This document shows positions 33,077 to 46,282 of a stretch of 64,000 bases of DNA, in pieces. Each line of letters starts with the position of its first letter. The first letter of the stretch is position 1. Made by a program: the position numbers and the translations under genes. The notes under the pieces were generated by a model. That model worked only from the letters and a program-made list of their open reading frames with translations. It had not been told where the DNA came from and did not search any database. This DNA comes from Holothuria scabra (Eukaryota > Echinodermata > Holothuroidea > Aspidochirotida > Holothuriidae), in contig CM074179.1 of assembly GCA_037179385.1 (NCBI GenBank), positions 3,348,001 to 3,412,000 on the forward strand, in the 5' to 3' direction.

Positions 33077-33975
33077 TAAAAGTACAAAGTTGACACCTAG
33101 GTTTATTACAGGGTCGGTTGACTCCTAAGGTAGCGTTGCGAAAGGTTTGGTTCTGCTAATAATAGATCTTAAATTACGGGGTTGTTTACGCGCTATGGTA
33201 GGAGGTAGAGGAAAAATTTCCTTAATATCAGGGTCACTTTGGAGGATGCTCCAGGGAGACTTGATTTCCTGTAGGAGGGGGTCAAGGTCGGGATGATGGG
33301 TAAGGACTAGCGGAATGCGCTCTCAAGTGTTCTTCTCTTTATACTGTAGGAACCGCTCACACTTGAGTGGTTCAACACGTCGTAAAGCGGTATCTAAAAG
33401 TTTGAAAGGGTATCCTCTGCTTAGGAAATAGTGGAAAAGGTTTGTACTTTCTTTGACAAAGTCAGAGTTATCGGAACAAAAGCGTTTGTATCTAAGAAAC
33501 TGACTTTTAACCATAGATCTTTTAATATGTAACGGTTGAAAACTTCTATAATGGAAGGTAAAAGTACCTGCAGGTAGTTTTACTATATACTTTTGTAACA
33601 ACACGACCCTCTTCAAGACAAACCTCGACATCAAGGAAGGGAATACTGACTTGGGAGGACTCCATTTTAAATTTTAAAGAGGGATGTTGGTCATTAGCCA
33701 GTTGGAAAAATTTTAAGAGTTCTTCAGGTTCCTCATTCCAGATAAAGAAAATGTCATCTATATATCTAACATAGAAAAACGGTTTTACATTGGCCGAGCT
33801 TAATAATTTATGTTCAAAGTCCGCCATAAACAAATTTGGGTATGCGTACCAATGGCTGTACCGTTGGTCTGTATAAAATTTCTCTCAGAGAAGGTGAGAT
33901 TATTTTGCTTGAGAATGAACTCGATTAATGAACATATTTCTCTGGTATGGTTACAGCCCGATCTTTCAAGGGCCA
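33007..33975 (-). pseudogene. PLE family C, RT C-terminal part and linker
   Basis: Pieces in three frames: 'ICSLIEFILKQNN' and 'NFIQTNGTAIGT' (33960-33855), a small deletion removing the rest of motif B, 'LFMADFEHKLL' and 'FFYVRYIDDIFFIW' (motif C, 33833-33750), 'SIPFLDVEV', 'LRYKRFCSDNSDF', 'IPLVLTHHPDLDPLLQEI', 'LPPTIARKQPRNLRSIIS', and after another frameshift 'PCNKPRCQLC' to 'LTPGPFNCN' at about 33010. The GIY-YIG domain that should follow is replaced by the family D RT. Confidence 0.85.
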
Positions 33976-34001
33976 ATATCCATTCTTCCGTGCCTTCTGA
34001 A

Positions 34002-34064
34002 TGTGGGTTAAATAGGGATCTATCAATTTTGAGTAACTACTACTGGGTACAACAAACGTAATCT
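34002..34064 (+). pseudogene. PLE family C, C-terminal end in inverted orientation
   Basis: Encodes 'CGLNRDLSILSNYYWVQQT' then TAA, equivalent to the C-terminus at 26020-26079. It lies about 30 bp from the 5' edge of the minus-strand family C fragment, in the opposite direction. Followed by (AATCTTCTT)n-like repeats at 34061-34088. Confidence 0.8.
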
Positions 34065-34089
34065 TCTTAATCTTCTTAATCTTCTTAGA

Positions 34090-37000
34090 GTCACCAATTT
34101 TCAAAAGGGAAATGACTCGATAAAGTACATCGTGTTTTTCCTAATATAAATAATACAGTGACTCCTACAACTGACTGGACTCGAGAACATTAAAAGAAGG
34201 GAATTAATTCACTCTACTACAAAATTGGGTGACTCGTTATACTTCTGTTAGCCACATAAATTATGTCAAGAATTGGGCTTTTACAAACTTCAAAAGTTGA
34301 TAGTATTTGTTATATTCGTCTACCGCTAAAATTACGTGCCATTTTGCCAAAGACATTTGACTCTTGACCCCAGATCATATCAGGGCAGGGTCAGATGGTG
34401 ATATAAATTACTTAATTATTAGAGAAATTCATAAGCAGTAAATCGATACCATAATATTGAATGTTAAACAAATTATGGTAGAAAAATTTCTTAGTAAACT
34501 ACCCTTTAATTATAAGACTGTATAGGGAATTCTATGCATGTACATGACATGCTGTAGCAAAATAGGGATTCCACAATTTGATTGTAATACCTACCTGGTG
34601 ATGTTATAGGGGGTCCATGCAGGAATAACTTGCCATTGTATCAGACCTTGTGTGTATTGCCGGTTTAACGACCACATTTTCACACCTATCTGCTCCCGGG
34701 CCATAATGATTCAACTTGTTAAGGGGGAGAGGAAACTAAGGTGATCAAACCAGTACTAAATAAGGTTAAGAACGGTTCAAAAACACTCTCTGTCCTATCT
34801 AATAGATTTATCCTTCTCTTACTTGATAGTTGTAACTCACTGTCATAGACTAAAATTTGAATGCAATTGAGTCGTAAAAGGGTCCACAAATACTTGTGGC
34901 CTGAACAAAGACGGTGCGTATGGTGACGGATCTCTATTTTTTGATTAGGTAGGCGATCCTCCGTTGCGTATTTAAGGTACTCAAAATGTTTATCCAATCC
35001 ATAACACACGGGAAACAACACAACTACAATAAAACCATGAGAGATATGTAGCAACTTTAAGTGCAAATCTTACGATTTTAGCTTACCTTCATTTTCATAT
35101 GTATTGGGATGTTTTGAAAAGCTTAATCCGTTTGGGTATCTGCAATAGAGAAAAAATAGTTTACTCAATATCTGTAAAAATTGAATGACTTTTGCTTCCT
35201 TCAATACTGTGATACTGTGGGAAGGTTTATCGACGTCAGTTTATCTCATCTCAAACAAATCGGGAAAAGATCTACGGTTGAAATAATCGAAATAAACTAT
35301 GATAGAGACTGAATCTGAGTGAAAAGAGAAATGTTTTGTGTAGTTAACTACACTCAGTTTCATAAAAGTGGCTACAAATGAGATGTCAGTCAAAGTAGAT
35401 CGCCCTCAACTGATTTGGTTGCAATCCAAAATAATTAAAGACTGAAACATCATTAAAAGCGTACTGTCAACTGTCACTGTACACTTTTAAATGTTAAAAG
35501 ATCAGTTCGGGAGACTCTTTTGGGGGAAATCAATTTTCACCCGATCGGGGGATTATTTTGCCATGGGTGGCGCCATTTTCAAATATCTCCCACGATGCAT
35601 CGCGATCCTACCGCGCAAATCCGCGCAATTTTTATCGATTTTAGGAAAGAGAAATTTTGGGCATTTTAGAAAACTCTGTCGATAGGGGAATAAAAAGCTT
35701 CGACATGTTTGGTTGTTCACCACGCCGATTTTGAGAAATCGAGCAATCTTGCTACGTTCTTTAACCTATGATTAATTTATAGACTCCACGCAGCAGCAAT
35801 TTTGTTTGTTTGTAAATACGTAGTTGAAGGTCCATGGAAATTTCGTTTTTTTTTTTTTTTTGTATAAACTATTACCTCACAATTGAATGTACACTTTTAT
35901 TAAACAATTCGACGACTGTGAAGAGGTAGACCATAAGTGCTCATAAATTTCATACCGTTGAGACAGGCAAATTTCCTCCCGAACTGAAGATCAGAGGGTG
36001 TTATTACTCAGAGGTCCATCGAGAAACTTTTCTTTTAGCCCTAATTGTTGCCGACACTTACGTCTTTTTAGGCTTAACAGGTGTTAGGAACTACGTTCAA
36101 CCACTGTAAGTGTTCTGCTAGATTTCGAACAACAGATCGGAAAAACTGTCCTTTTTTTAAGATCGCAAATCGCTGTTGGATCTATGTTAACTTATTTGAC
36201 GGTTTGGACGCGGTTAGATTCTGATTTTAACCTACTTGTCTTGTAACTTGCAATTGTTCTACTTGAGCGTGCCTTTTAAATCATGTAAGCAAATGTGAGC
36301 ATAAATAAAAATACCGACAGCAATGGTTAGTATTATTCTGCTCTTGCTTATTTCCATAAATCATCAGAATTGGTCTAAAGCAGGGATCATTGTGTTTACT
36401 GGCAACTGTTCATTGCGTTTACTGGCTAAGGTCAATAACCCTCATTTAAAGGAATTAGTATTCACTCTAAGATCAATCTTATTGGGTTGGCATAAATTAA
36501 AATTTTCGATGGATCCATCTGATAAAACCTCCTTGCATAGATTTTGGAAAAAAAAGTTTTTTCAAATCTTCTAACTAAATTTGTTCCGATCAACACTCCA
36601 ACCTTCCCTTCAACAAAACTTGATTGTTACGAAAAATTAATACCTTTGTTACATCAGTTTACAGTTATTCAGTCCTTCAGTCTTTTGATTGGAACTTAAA
36701 ACTACTGGTTCTCTTCTTTTAGAACGCCCCTGTAAGCAAAGCTTTGAGCCACTGTTGGGGTTTAAGTCAGAAAAGTAGCATGTCGTTTGTACACTGTCCT
36801 ACGTATTTTTGAATTCAGGGACTTGCGAAATTCGGTCGAAATAATTCCATCGAGACCTATAGTTTTTTTTTTACAGATTTGCAATAAGACTTCTGTGAAT
36901 TTAACAGCTAAGTGATCATATGCAAGATTAAGTCATTCTTTAATCTTTTAGATCATTTTTCTGGAGCATTTTTTTGTCTGAATTTTCTCTTTCTATGTGT

Positions 37001-39870
37001 GTCGACAACTACAAATCTTATATACCCTTTTTCTACAATCGAGTCGTGTCCTGCGTTGTATTTAGATGAAAAGATAAATTATTGTTCAAGAAATGTTCGT
37101 TTTCAATTAAGCAGCTTCTTCAGACTTCATGTTTAAATAAGTTAGATAACATGCCTGCTTCTTGATTGAACATTCCTACTTAGTTTTTGAAACATCGTCC
37201 TTCTCTACGATATTATATCTCATTCACGCAACGTAAACAACACAGTGAAAGCACAGATCTTTTGAGAGCACAGATCATGTACACTTTAGATACCAGTTAC
37301 ACCCTATAATGCCTTTGATCTAGCGGGGTGTGTTTGTTGCATGTCCAAGAAGAAACGTAACGGCATGGGACTTTTAGTACGGTTTAATCGAAAACAGACA
37401 CGTAAAAGACACCCTAAGATAGCAAGTGGCAGAGCGATCACTTAATAACTGCAATATTAAATAAGCCAGCCAGCAGGTAGCTACCTTAAGAGGGTGTGGT
37501 ATCTTATTCCTTGATGAAATTCGTCGCCCCACTCGACCACGACTCCATGGATGTTGAGTGTCGACTTTTTTTATTTGTTAGCGAAAATTGACTAATCCCC
37601 GTCATAACTGATCATAAACTCTGTATAACCCACCAGGCATTTACAACGTTTTGAATGTATTCCGATCTAACCACAGTGACAGAGTAACTAGTATGTTAGA
37701 ATGTGAAGTAGAATTGATCAAAAATAGTTTACCTTGGCACACATAGGGGAAAAATACGTTGGGTTCCAATGGGTTCATTCACGACACCGACAAGTCAGGT
37801 ATTTACTTTCAATTATATTTAAAGGCACTTAGGTCTCATCTCGTAACGTACTAGAAAAATATTCATTTTTTGTCTGAAATGTAGCTGTATGAAAGTATAA
37901 TTTGTTTGGCTGTAACTTTTTGGCAGCTGCTGAAAACATCTATCGGTTGGCGGCTCCATATAAGTTATAGGTTGCAATTTTTCAAATTTGCCGTACGTTC
38001 CATCCAACTGATGGCCATTCTCAGTTTGGGTGCTTGTTCAGGCAAGGAGACGTCCTTACCTCACGCCGATATATATATATGGCTTGCCGCCTCAATTTTG
38101 GAATTCAGTCTTTGACCTAGTCATCAATTAAGGTTGGGATAAAACATTGTTCCTAATTAACTGATTGTTCCCTTATTTATAATGATTTTCATTGTATTCA
38201 TTCTAACTTCATTATTGGAATATATTAATATTAGATTTTAGGCAACACGTACCTGCCCCGTAGTTTCCCGAAGATTGTTTACATTGTCAATAAAATGTCT
38301 TTTCAAATTTCAAGAAACATCGAAATTTCTAAAAACTTGTAATCATTTGCATGCAAGGGCATGCATGTGCCGTTGTCAGCAATCTGAGAGCATTATTTGT
38401 ACAAAGTAACCCTGGCGGGACGATTTGCAAGAAATGATGATGGCGTTCCACATGAGTGGTCAGGCTCCCAGCGATTTCCACTCTTGAATTCTCTAAATGT
38501 TGACAGCCCTATAACTGTATGGGGAATAACGTGATTATTCAATCATATGAACAAACAGATAGAGATCGGCCTTCCATAAATTGGACAGTTTCCCACAGTC
38601 TTTAGTTGCGTAATTAGTTTTTTTCTTGATGGCAGGGTAAAGGAGAACGACATCTTTTGTGGGGGTGATTGGATTTGTGGCGCGACCTGTTCACTATTAC
38701 CCAGGAGTATCGTGAGAGTAGAGGCCGTAGTTTTCTTCCTTCCGTCTGTAGCTGTTATCTGTTCAAAGGAAACATTCATTTTTTGCTCGAACTTTTGCTC
38801 GAACTGAAAAATATCTAACATTTGGAAAGTGATTCGCAAGATTACGACTTCAAACTATAAAATTGTTTCGTAGAGCCTCCTCGAAAGCGTTGCAAATGAA
38901 AGTTTTGAGTAAGTCTGACATTTTTTTTTTTTTGCAGCCATGTACAGAACAAATTTGCAAGAACCAACATTTGTTTCAGTAAATCCAAAATCACTATATT
39001 TAGCACAAAGGCATTTCTAGAAAATAAAAATAGATATACCAGATAAGAGAAATTGAGGGAAAGAGTTGAAAGATTATGTCACGGTCAAGAGGTACAAATT
39101 CGTATTACCGAGAAGGGTCTTAACAGCAGTACTAAAAGATAATAAATGTTATATTTCCCGTTTTATTTTTTTGTCGCCTGTGTGTACTGCTGGGGGCTTG
39201 GAAATTTCATGGGAGCACTGATACCTCTTACATCGTGTATAACCCTTGCTACGCCACTGAAGGTAGCCATCTAGGAAAAGGGACTAAAACGTGACGAATA
39301 TTTATGGTTTTATTTTGTGAATTTACATACCCCTCGACGCTCACACTGTTGTTGCAAAATTGATGAAAAACATGGTGGCCGTCGGAACTTTTTCCGTAAT
39401 AGCCCCACAACATGTATCTCATTATTTTCCCTTTTCCACTGGTTTTTGTAAACATTGGGTTTTTCACCAGCAAAGAAAACAAGTTATGTGGGCGTTTTTA
39501 CCCCAGTGTACCCTAAAAAATAAACAATCTTTAAAGTGGGACATCTTGAGTAAGAAATAGGGTATTGCAACAGGGTTTGGAGGACATGGTGTGGAATACT
39601 TGTGTCTTTCTTTTAAGACCTTAATGAAGAGCCAATGGACTATGCCGTTAATGTTCAAACGGACTTAATGGTTCTGTTAAATACAAACTTTGATGTACAT
39701 TCTGCACTGTACAATTGCGGTGCACGAACAAGGAAAACTCGCAGTTGCACCTAGAAAGTGTTTTATCTGGAAACCAGCAACTGCTCAACTTCCCTTTTAT
39801 GAACTAGAGGCATTTGTTTGGTCAACAATTGAAATGTGTAATGTAAAAGGATGCCTTGGTTGTAAAAGGT
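34090..39870. other. no gene recognised
   Basis: AT-rich DNA without domain-like frames or repeats I could match. One minus-strand frame (34719-35066) starts with a hydrophobic, signal-anchor-like stretch and is noted separately. Confidence 0.4.
34719..35066 (-). other. 115-codon ORF with signal-anchor-like N-terminus
   Basis: Starts 'MHLKLLHISHGFIVVVLFPV' followed by a polar region. A good donor-like AAG|GTAAGC occurs just upstream on the same strand (about 35080-35090). It could be a 5' exon of a secreted or type II membrane protein, or chance. A link to the sulfotransferase 21 kb downstream on the same strand is conceivable but has no support beyond orientation. Confidence 0.2.
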
Positions 39871-39875
39871 CTGGC

Positions 39876-41726
39876 AGAAAAACAAGCGACCAATAACGCT
39901 GTTAAACGTGGACTACAAGATCCTGGCGAAACCCCTTTACAGCAGGCTGTCATGCCGGATCTTGTAGGGCCTTTTCAGACATGTGCGGTTCGGGGACACA
40001 GTATTCAGCAGAACCTCTGGTTGGTGGGGGACTTAGTTGATTTGCGCTTGTCTCGCTCGATCAGGAGAAGGCCTTTGATATGGTTGATCACGGATTCCTT
40101 TTTAAAGTCTTAAAGAAGTTTTTTTCTGAACTATTTCTTTGTTAAATGTATTGCTTTATTGTATGATAATGTATCTAGTCGTGTCATTGTTAATGGCATA
40201 CCGTCTGACCCCTTCAGAGTCCAACGTGGGGTACGGCAGGGATGCCCACTGTCAACTTTACTCTATGTATTGTTTAGTGAATTCCTTGCGAGAGCCCTCC
40301 ATGAAGAGCCTTTGTTTCGACCTTTTCATAATCCTGGTGGAGCCACAGTCAAGTGCCTCCAGTATGCTGATGATGTCATGTGTGCAGTCTCTGACCTACC
40401 TTCCTTCAGGGCCCTGTTTGACACCATGTCTACCTTTCAAAGAGCGACTGGTGCCAGACTGAACCCCGCCTAGACAAAAGGACTCCGTCTGGGTAAGTGG
40501 CGGTGGAAACAACTGCCCTTCGTGGCATCTTGGGTTGACGATGCCATGAAAATCAATGGTATATGGTTTGGTTACGGCTTACCTGAGTCACTTACCTGGA
40601 ACGAAAAGGTGGACCTGGCTGAAGCTGGGATGACAGACTTTGGGGAGCGCTAAATTAGTCTAATGGGAAAAGTAACAGTTACTAATCATTTCATTTACCC
40701 TCTCTTGTGGTACCCGGGCACTGTTCTGTTTGCTCCAGAGGGTGCCCTTGTGCGACTTGAGAGGGCTGTATTTAAGTTCTTATGGTCAGGGAAAACGGAG
40801 CTGGTCAGAAGAAAGGTTGTGTACCAGGAACTTAGACATGGGGGTCTGTGCCTTGTGCATTTTCCCTCAAAGCTCCGTTTTCTCCTGGCAAGGTGTGTGT
40901 TTAGTGCTGTTGACAGTGAGATGCCCTTTGCGTACTTTGTCCGTTAGTGGGGGGGGGGGGGGGATTGCCATTCCGTGGGTTCTTTCCACCCCTGTTTAGT
41001 AATAGTATGCCCCACAGCGGGAGACCCTCGAAGACATATTGTCACATGAGGGATACTCTTCGTATGATGTCAACTGTAGTGGAGGTTTCGCAGTCCAGCG
41101 CGGGGGACCTGTACCGAGCCATTTTTGGTAACTTGGCTGGCCGGGTCCATCCAAGCGACTATGCCTTACAGCCGGAAGTGTGGACCGTAGTGCACAGCAA
41201 GTCACTAGACTACCTTCGGCGATACCTGCTGTGGCGAATTGCACATGATGCTATTGCAACCAACCTTAAGCGCCTTCGGTGGCGTCTTGGAGATGGCATA
41301 TGCCCCCGCTCTGGATGTACAAAGTGGGAGAGTGTGCCCCATGTGTTTTGAAATTGTGGTTTTGTGGCCCTTCTCTGGGAGTGGTTCCAAGTCCTGGCTG
41401 ACAGGCTAACGTTTTGCAACACTTGGGCGGTCAGCCAGGACTAAGCATTGTATGGTCTATCGCCACCACCACCACCATGCAATGGAAGTGTTCATGGCAT
41501 ACTCACCTTTGTTTCGGCCTCCATTAAGCTGGCTGTTTAGATAGACCGATTTAATATTGTTTTTAGGGGTGAAGGGAAGCCCGCCGACGTCGTGCTGGCC
41601 TCGGTAAAGACGGAAATTAAACGGAGGGTCGAGGCCGACTTTGTTCGTTTGCCGAGGTCCACGTTCGGCAGATGTTGGGGACCAATTGTTTCAGTGCGGG
41701 CGGGGCGGGTGATAGTTAATTTGTAA
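39876..41726 (+). pseudogene. LINE ORF2 reverse transcriptase, C-terminal part, multiple frameshifts
   Basis: RT motifs in order: 'LLNVDYKILAKPL', 'QTCAVRGHSIQQNLWLV', 'LVSLDQEKAFDMVDHGFL' (motif A), 'VRQGCPLSTLLYVLF' (motif B), 'LQYADDVMCAV' (motif C) and 'TGARLNP'. Downstream are the thumb-like region 'FLWSGKTELVRRK', 'HGGLCLVHFPSKLRFLLARC', and a C-terminal zinc-type 'CPRSGCTKWESVPHVF'. The endonuclease and ORF1 are absent. A 13-G run at 40950-40962, stops and frame changes show it is dead. The motif set matches the Tx1/L1 group best. Confidence 0.85.
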
Positions 41727-42025
41727 ATAGTCCTGTGTTTTGCTTCTGAGTGGCCTTTTCTATGTTTATGCTTTCTCTTTGATTTGGCAATGTGTAAATA
41801 GGTGAGTTTTAAAATAGCCCTGGGAACTGGGTTTGGGTCTGGGTGGGTTTTGTAAATTATCGACACAAAATAATTCTTTGCGTCCGTAATGGTATGAATT
41901 CTGTACATTGTTCCAGTTATGTGTTTGTCCCGTCTGGTCTGAGTTCTCTTATTAGCTCTTCCTGCCCGTTTCTATGTACGTAAAAAGACCCCACTATACC
42001 AACATAAATAAAGGCTTGAATACAG
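39876..42025 (+). mobile_element. Tx1/L1-like LINE, 5'-truncated
   Basis: Begins at 'RPITLLNVDYKILAKPL' inside the RT and runs to a 3' UTR that ends near the AATAAA at about 42007. There is no poly(A) tract of note. Flanking target duplication not found. Confidence 0.85.
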
Positions 42026-42029
42026 TAGG

Positions 42030-43935
42030 CCTGTGAACCAAATACAAGTCATCATATTGGGATTTTTTATTCCAATAATATTTAGTATGAATGGGCATAC
42101 TGTACGTATTGCTGACGAAACTAAGCTGTTTTCATTTATATTTGTTAAAACAAATTTCTCTCCTTACTGTTAACAAAGGCTTGTCATTACTGCAATTTCT
42201 GCAACACACATTAATTACCTCTTATGTATGACTGGTCATTCTGACATTTAATAACTACAATTGAACCGTCGAAGAATGTTGCCCATATCTACCTAACCCC
42301 AGTGTACAGCATCGTCTCTGTGTCACACGCAGCAATACCAAACAATATTTACTGGACAGTCTCATGAACTGGATGAGGGATTCTATCTCACTGCGCACTA
42401 AATAGAGTGCTCAAAAGCTAGGCCCTTAAACTAGTTCCTACACGCAAGAGAAAAGTTTGTGTTCATGACAATTAAATTTGCCCAGGAGTAAACTAGTTTA
42501 GGATGATTTAAAGCCCTGTGTCTGAGCACGGGATACACAGTTTCACAACAACGACTGGTGCTGTTGATGCTGCTATTTCAAATTTACTCTTATTGTAGCC
42601 TATAGTACTGCGGTTATAGGCTGCGTTTGTTAAATGGTAAAGATGAACGGTACTGTTCGTGGAGCAATAGCTTAGTTCAGTTATTAACATCAGAGGCAGA
42701 TGACCACAGTATTTCTCTTGCCACTCACTGTAAAAGTAATATGAGAACCAATACCGGACAATATAAGATGAGAAAGAAGCACTTGTCAACTTAAGTTGTT
42801 TCATAAATAACGTAAGTGTACAGTACTGTACTTCACACTCTAAGAGTAATAATTACTGAAAATGAATTTTATTTCATTTATATTAATTTTCATTATGGTA
42901 TTGCAAAGCTTGGACCATATAAACCTAGTTATAGTTGTACTTGAGCATGAGGCATATATTGTACTGACTGCATGAAATGACGTATGAGGTGAAATGGGAA
43001 ATTTGATGTATACTGTAAACTTTGTTGTCGTAACCTTTGAAAAAAAAAATCTGAAGTCGATGGTGTAAACTAATACTTTGATTAGCTTACAGTTTTAGCA
43101 AGGTAGAACACTGATTAAATTGATTTATATGAAATGCATTGCAAAGGATCATTAATAGATGCTGTACAGTTTGATGCTCTACAGTATGTTTGGATGCGCC
43201 TCCAATTGAATTCAAGCTTCCTCACACATTTCGAACGACTTTTTACATGGCACGCAATACATTTTCACGTGCTTTGTTATTCCAGTAAGAACTTTTGTGA
43301 CATTAATGTATAACATTTATGCCATGTGAAACAATATCACGTAGCTAACTAAAGTCACGTACATTATTAATTGAGGTACTGTACTGTAACAGTTCTACAA
43401 AATTTGCAGTCTGCAGTTCATGTTATCTTACGAATGGACCTTAATACGATGAATAATAGTGTAATGCAAATATTCATTGCAAACACAAATAAACAGGTTA
43501 CCCTTTCATAAAGTACAATCTTCTCAGTTCCTTTCAGGACGATTAGATGGGTGTACAGATACATTGACCGCCTGATTTTGTGTGCACAATAGTTTCAAAC
43601 AAAGCCGGTATAAGTACCAGTTAGCAAATAACCTTATGTAAATGTTGCAATATCGACAGGGTGTATAAACTTTTTAGTGTATTGCACACTGTTCAATCAT
43701 GTATGGACTGATATGAAGACGCCAAAAATACAGATGTGCGTTTTATGATAAAGTAAATCATTCCACGTGTATTAAAAGGTCTGCGTATGGTGTCATACTA
43801 TCTACTTGCTTTCCTGCCGTCTTGCCTTCTCCACAACAGAGAGCTGCAACTCCCTGGCCACAACAACAACATTAGAATAATTTAAATAGCTGTCGGCCAG
43901 TATGTCATCAGGTTATGGGCGTTACCGAGGGAACT
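42030..43935. other. no feature recognised
   Basis: AT-rich, unique-looking sequence with no supported gene or repeat. Confidence 0.4.
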
Positions 43936-43938
43936 GTA

Positions 43939-44171
43939 GGTGCGTTCGATTTAGCGGCTAGAGCCAGCTCAACTGGCTCAACCAGTTTCTTGTATGGAAA
44001 ACATGTGACGTAAAACAACTGTCACACGGCTCAACTAGACCACCTCGAAAGGCTAGTCATCTTTGGCCGGCCCAAGTTGTGACGTTTTGAGGACGTTAAA
44101 GTCGCTTTTCCGAAAAATCGAGCGCTCGCTGAGCTAGTTGAGCTGGCTCGAGCCGCTAAATAGAACGCACC
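43939..44171. mobile_element. palindromic MITE, 233 bp
   Basis: GGTGCGTTCGATTTAGCGGC at the left is complemented by GCCGCTAAATAGAACGCACC at the right; the arms extend about 40 bp with few mismatches ('GAGCCAGCTCAACTGG' opposite 'AGTTGAGCTGGCTC'). No coding capacity. Target duplication not clear (GTA versus TTA at the edges). Confidence 0.85.
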
Positions 44172-44179
44172 TTATGTTC

Positions 44180-45235
44180 ACACATTCGCACGTGGGCTCA
44201 CGTGTGCAATTTAGTGGCTGTGACTTGTCTCAGTTTCGCAAAGTTGGTTCATTATGGCATACAGCAGGTGTGCAAAAGTTTGGACCAAATCATTACCATC
44301 TGAGTGGTCTCAGTGGATCGGATATAGGTGTATATTAGGTGGCGTCTTACCGTCACCCCTTGGCCCCATTCTTCCCCTGTTAGATTGACCAATGAACCAA
44401 GACCGCAACCCTGGTACAAAGGGACAGAGATCAGAAACAATCATGTCGGCAAAAAACACAAAACACATCTTATATTTTAAGTGTACCTATGTCCAAAGTG
44501 TTAATTATTATGCGAAACATAAGACTTTAAGCCATTATAGTTGTTGATGCTGGCAACGGAGAATTGGGCAAAACTTTGATTTTGATTTCTATTTCGTTGC
44601 GTACCAGAATGTTTTTATTTGATGCGTACGGTTTTGTGGGAATCAAGTGCGCAGAAACCGTTGATATAGACTGGTTGTTTGTTACTTAAAAAATAATTTG
44701 CCCTCTTGTTTGTGTGGGATCCATATAGTTATGTACATACAGGCTTCTACCTTGCGTGGTAATAGAGCGAAAATCAAGTCTGTTTTTTAGAGCCAATTAT
44801 CCTCATGCAACCTCCAACTCAGGTAGACGTCGGGCATGTAAGCCTCTGAGACTGAGTTAATCCAGCTTTTCAAACACATGGGATCCTTATAAAGTTTGAT
44901 GAAACTTGTTAAGGCTATTAGTAGCCGGTATGTGATGCATTGCCTCCCTCCTTTGAAGTTGAGAAGGGATTTATTTTTCTCCTGTCAATGAAGTTGTTCG
45001 AATTTTAATGTTGTACTTATCATAACCTTATGTCGCAAGGTAGTCAAATAGTATGGAGAATACCCATAGAAGCTCATTTTCCAAAGATTAATTTCTTTAC
45101 ATAAACATCTCAACAAATGGTAGAGGTACATTTTATCTGGTAATTTTCTGATCATTTTACAATTTAATCATTTTTATTAGGGTATTAATTTTATTGCAAA
45201 TGAAAGTTCAAACTAATGATTGTCGAGATTCTACT
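44180..45235. other. no feature recognised
   Basis: No supported gene or repeat. Confidence 0.4.
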
Positions 45236-45244
45236 TACATGTCG

Positions 45245-45440
45245 GTTGAAATGGCATTTCCGGCGGCTGTCTGAGGGGTCGTGATTTTTCAATTGTTTTC
45301 TGCACGCTCCGCACCAAGAGATGGTGGCGCTCTGCTTAGTCTTTTGGGCAGAATTAGATATTTCAGGCAGAGGATCACGACTGCCGTTCCCATTAGCCGC
45401 TTTCTTAAAGTTCAGCCTACCCCTACCCTTTTTGAAATTT
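45245..45440 (+). repeat. repeat family R, partial copy
   Basis: Contains 'GCTGTCTGAGGGGTCGTGAT', 'CTCCGCACCAAGAGATGG' and 'CAGGCAGAGGATCACG', shared with 46642-46850, 50824-50960 and, inverted, 59930-60060. Related to the interior of the hAT-like element. Confidence 0.75.
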
Positions 45441-45521
45441 CTGGATCTGGGCCTGTGTAGCCTATCTAGCATTAATTTCCTCCAGCATGACGGATGCATG
45501 ACACTTTTCTTTGTTTTTCCC

Positions 45522-45742
45522 TGTATGTATGTATGTATGTATGTATGTATGTATGTATGTATGTATGTATGTATGTATGTATGTATGTATGTATGTATGT
45601 ATGTATGTATGTATGTATGTATGTATGTGTGTGTTCGTGCGTGCGTGCGCGTGTGTGTATGTATGTATGTGTGTGTATGTATGTATTTGTATGTGTGTGT
45701 ATGTATGTATGTATGTATGTATGTATGTATGTATGTATGTGT
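45522..45742. repeat. (GTAT)n microsatellite with GT-rich centre
   Basis: Pure TGTA repeats from 45522 to 45628, a GTGCGTGC/GTGTGTAT segment, and TGTA repeats again to 45740. The long frames on both strands (CMYVCMYV and HTYIHTYI type) are artefacts. Confidence 0.97.
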
Positions 45743-45788
45743 GCTGTGTGCATGTGTTCATGTGCGCATGTGCACACTTTGTGTATTT

Positions 45789-45790
45789 AG

Positions 45791-45829
<39 letters not shown>

Positions 45830-45831
45830 AT
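45789..45831. repeat. (TA)n microsatellite
   Basis: TA repeat, left flank of MITE copy 2. Confidence 0.9.
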
Positions 45832-46179
45832 AACTTCACTTATTCGGCAATTAGGGGGAAAGTTGTTGAAAAGTCGACCTTAAGGGGAAAAATTTTTGGG
45901 GCGAAATATAACGCCGTAACGTTTCTACACATTTTTTCGATAGGAATACGTAAACGGACAAGGGCGCTCTCGTAGATTTGCAAAGTAGATACAATTACTT
46001 CAAAGTTGTCAAATTTACGGACACCTACCTGTTAACACGAACGGATGGCTGGTCATTGAGATAACGTTGTTTATATTTTTAGACGTTGAGCGAATACTTT
46101 TTCTTATGTATTTCATTGTTATTTTTTCGCCCTATGTACGCGCAGATATAACAATTTCCCCCTAAGGTGGGAATTAGCG

Positions 46180-46180
<1 letters not shown>
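45832..46180 (+). mobile_element. TA-flanked MITE, copy 2
   Basis: Inverted counterpart of 26418-26771, sharing 'AAGTCGACCTTAAGGGG', 'CCGTAACGTTTCTACACA' and 'ATAACGTTGTTTATATTTTT'. Terminal repeats TTAGGGGGAAAGTTGTT and the complement of TTAGGGGGAAATTGTT. Bordered by (TA)n on both sides like copy 1. Confidence 0.8.
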
Positions 46181-46266
<86 letters not shown>

Positions 46267-46282
46267 TATGTATATATATAGG
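46181..46282. repeat. (TA)n microsatellite
   Basis: TA repeat between the MITE and the SINE-2 copy that begins GGTCGAAA. Confidence 0.95.

Noticed and set aside
36323..36574. 83-codon ORF with hydrophobic start
   Set aside because: AT-rich region, no domain, no neighbouring splice or promoter evidence.
41537..41908. 123-codon minus-strand ORF
   Set aside because: Antisense to the LINE C-terminus and its 3' UTR, whose sense frame has recognisable motifs.
45522..45742. Possible CRISPR-like or structured array
   Set aside because: Simple tetranucleotide repeat with no spacers.
45321..45975. ORFs up to 170 codons of CMYV or HTYI repeats on both strands
   Set aside because: Translations of the (GTAT)n microsatellite.
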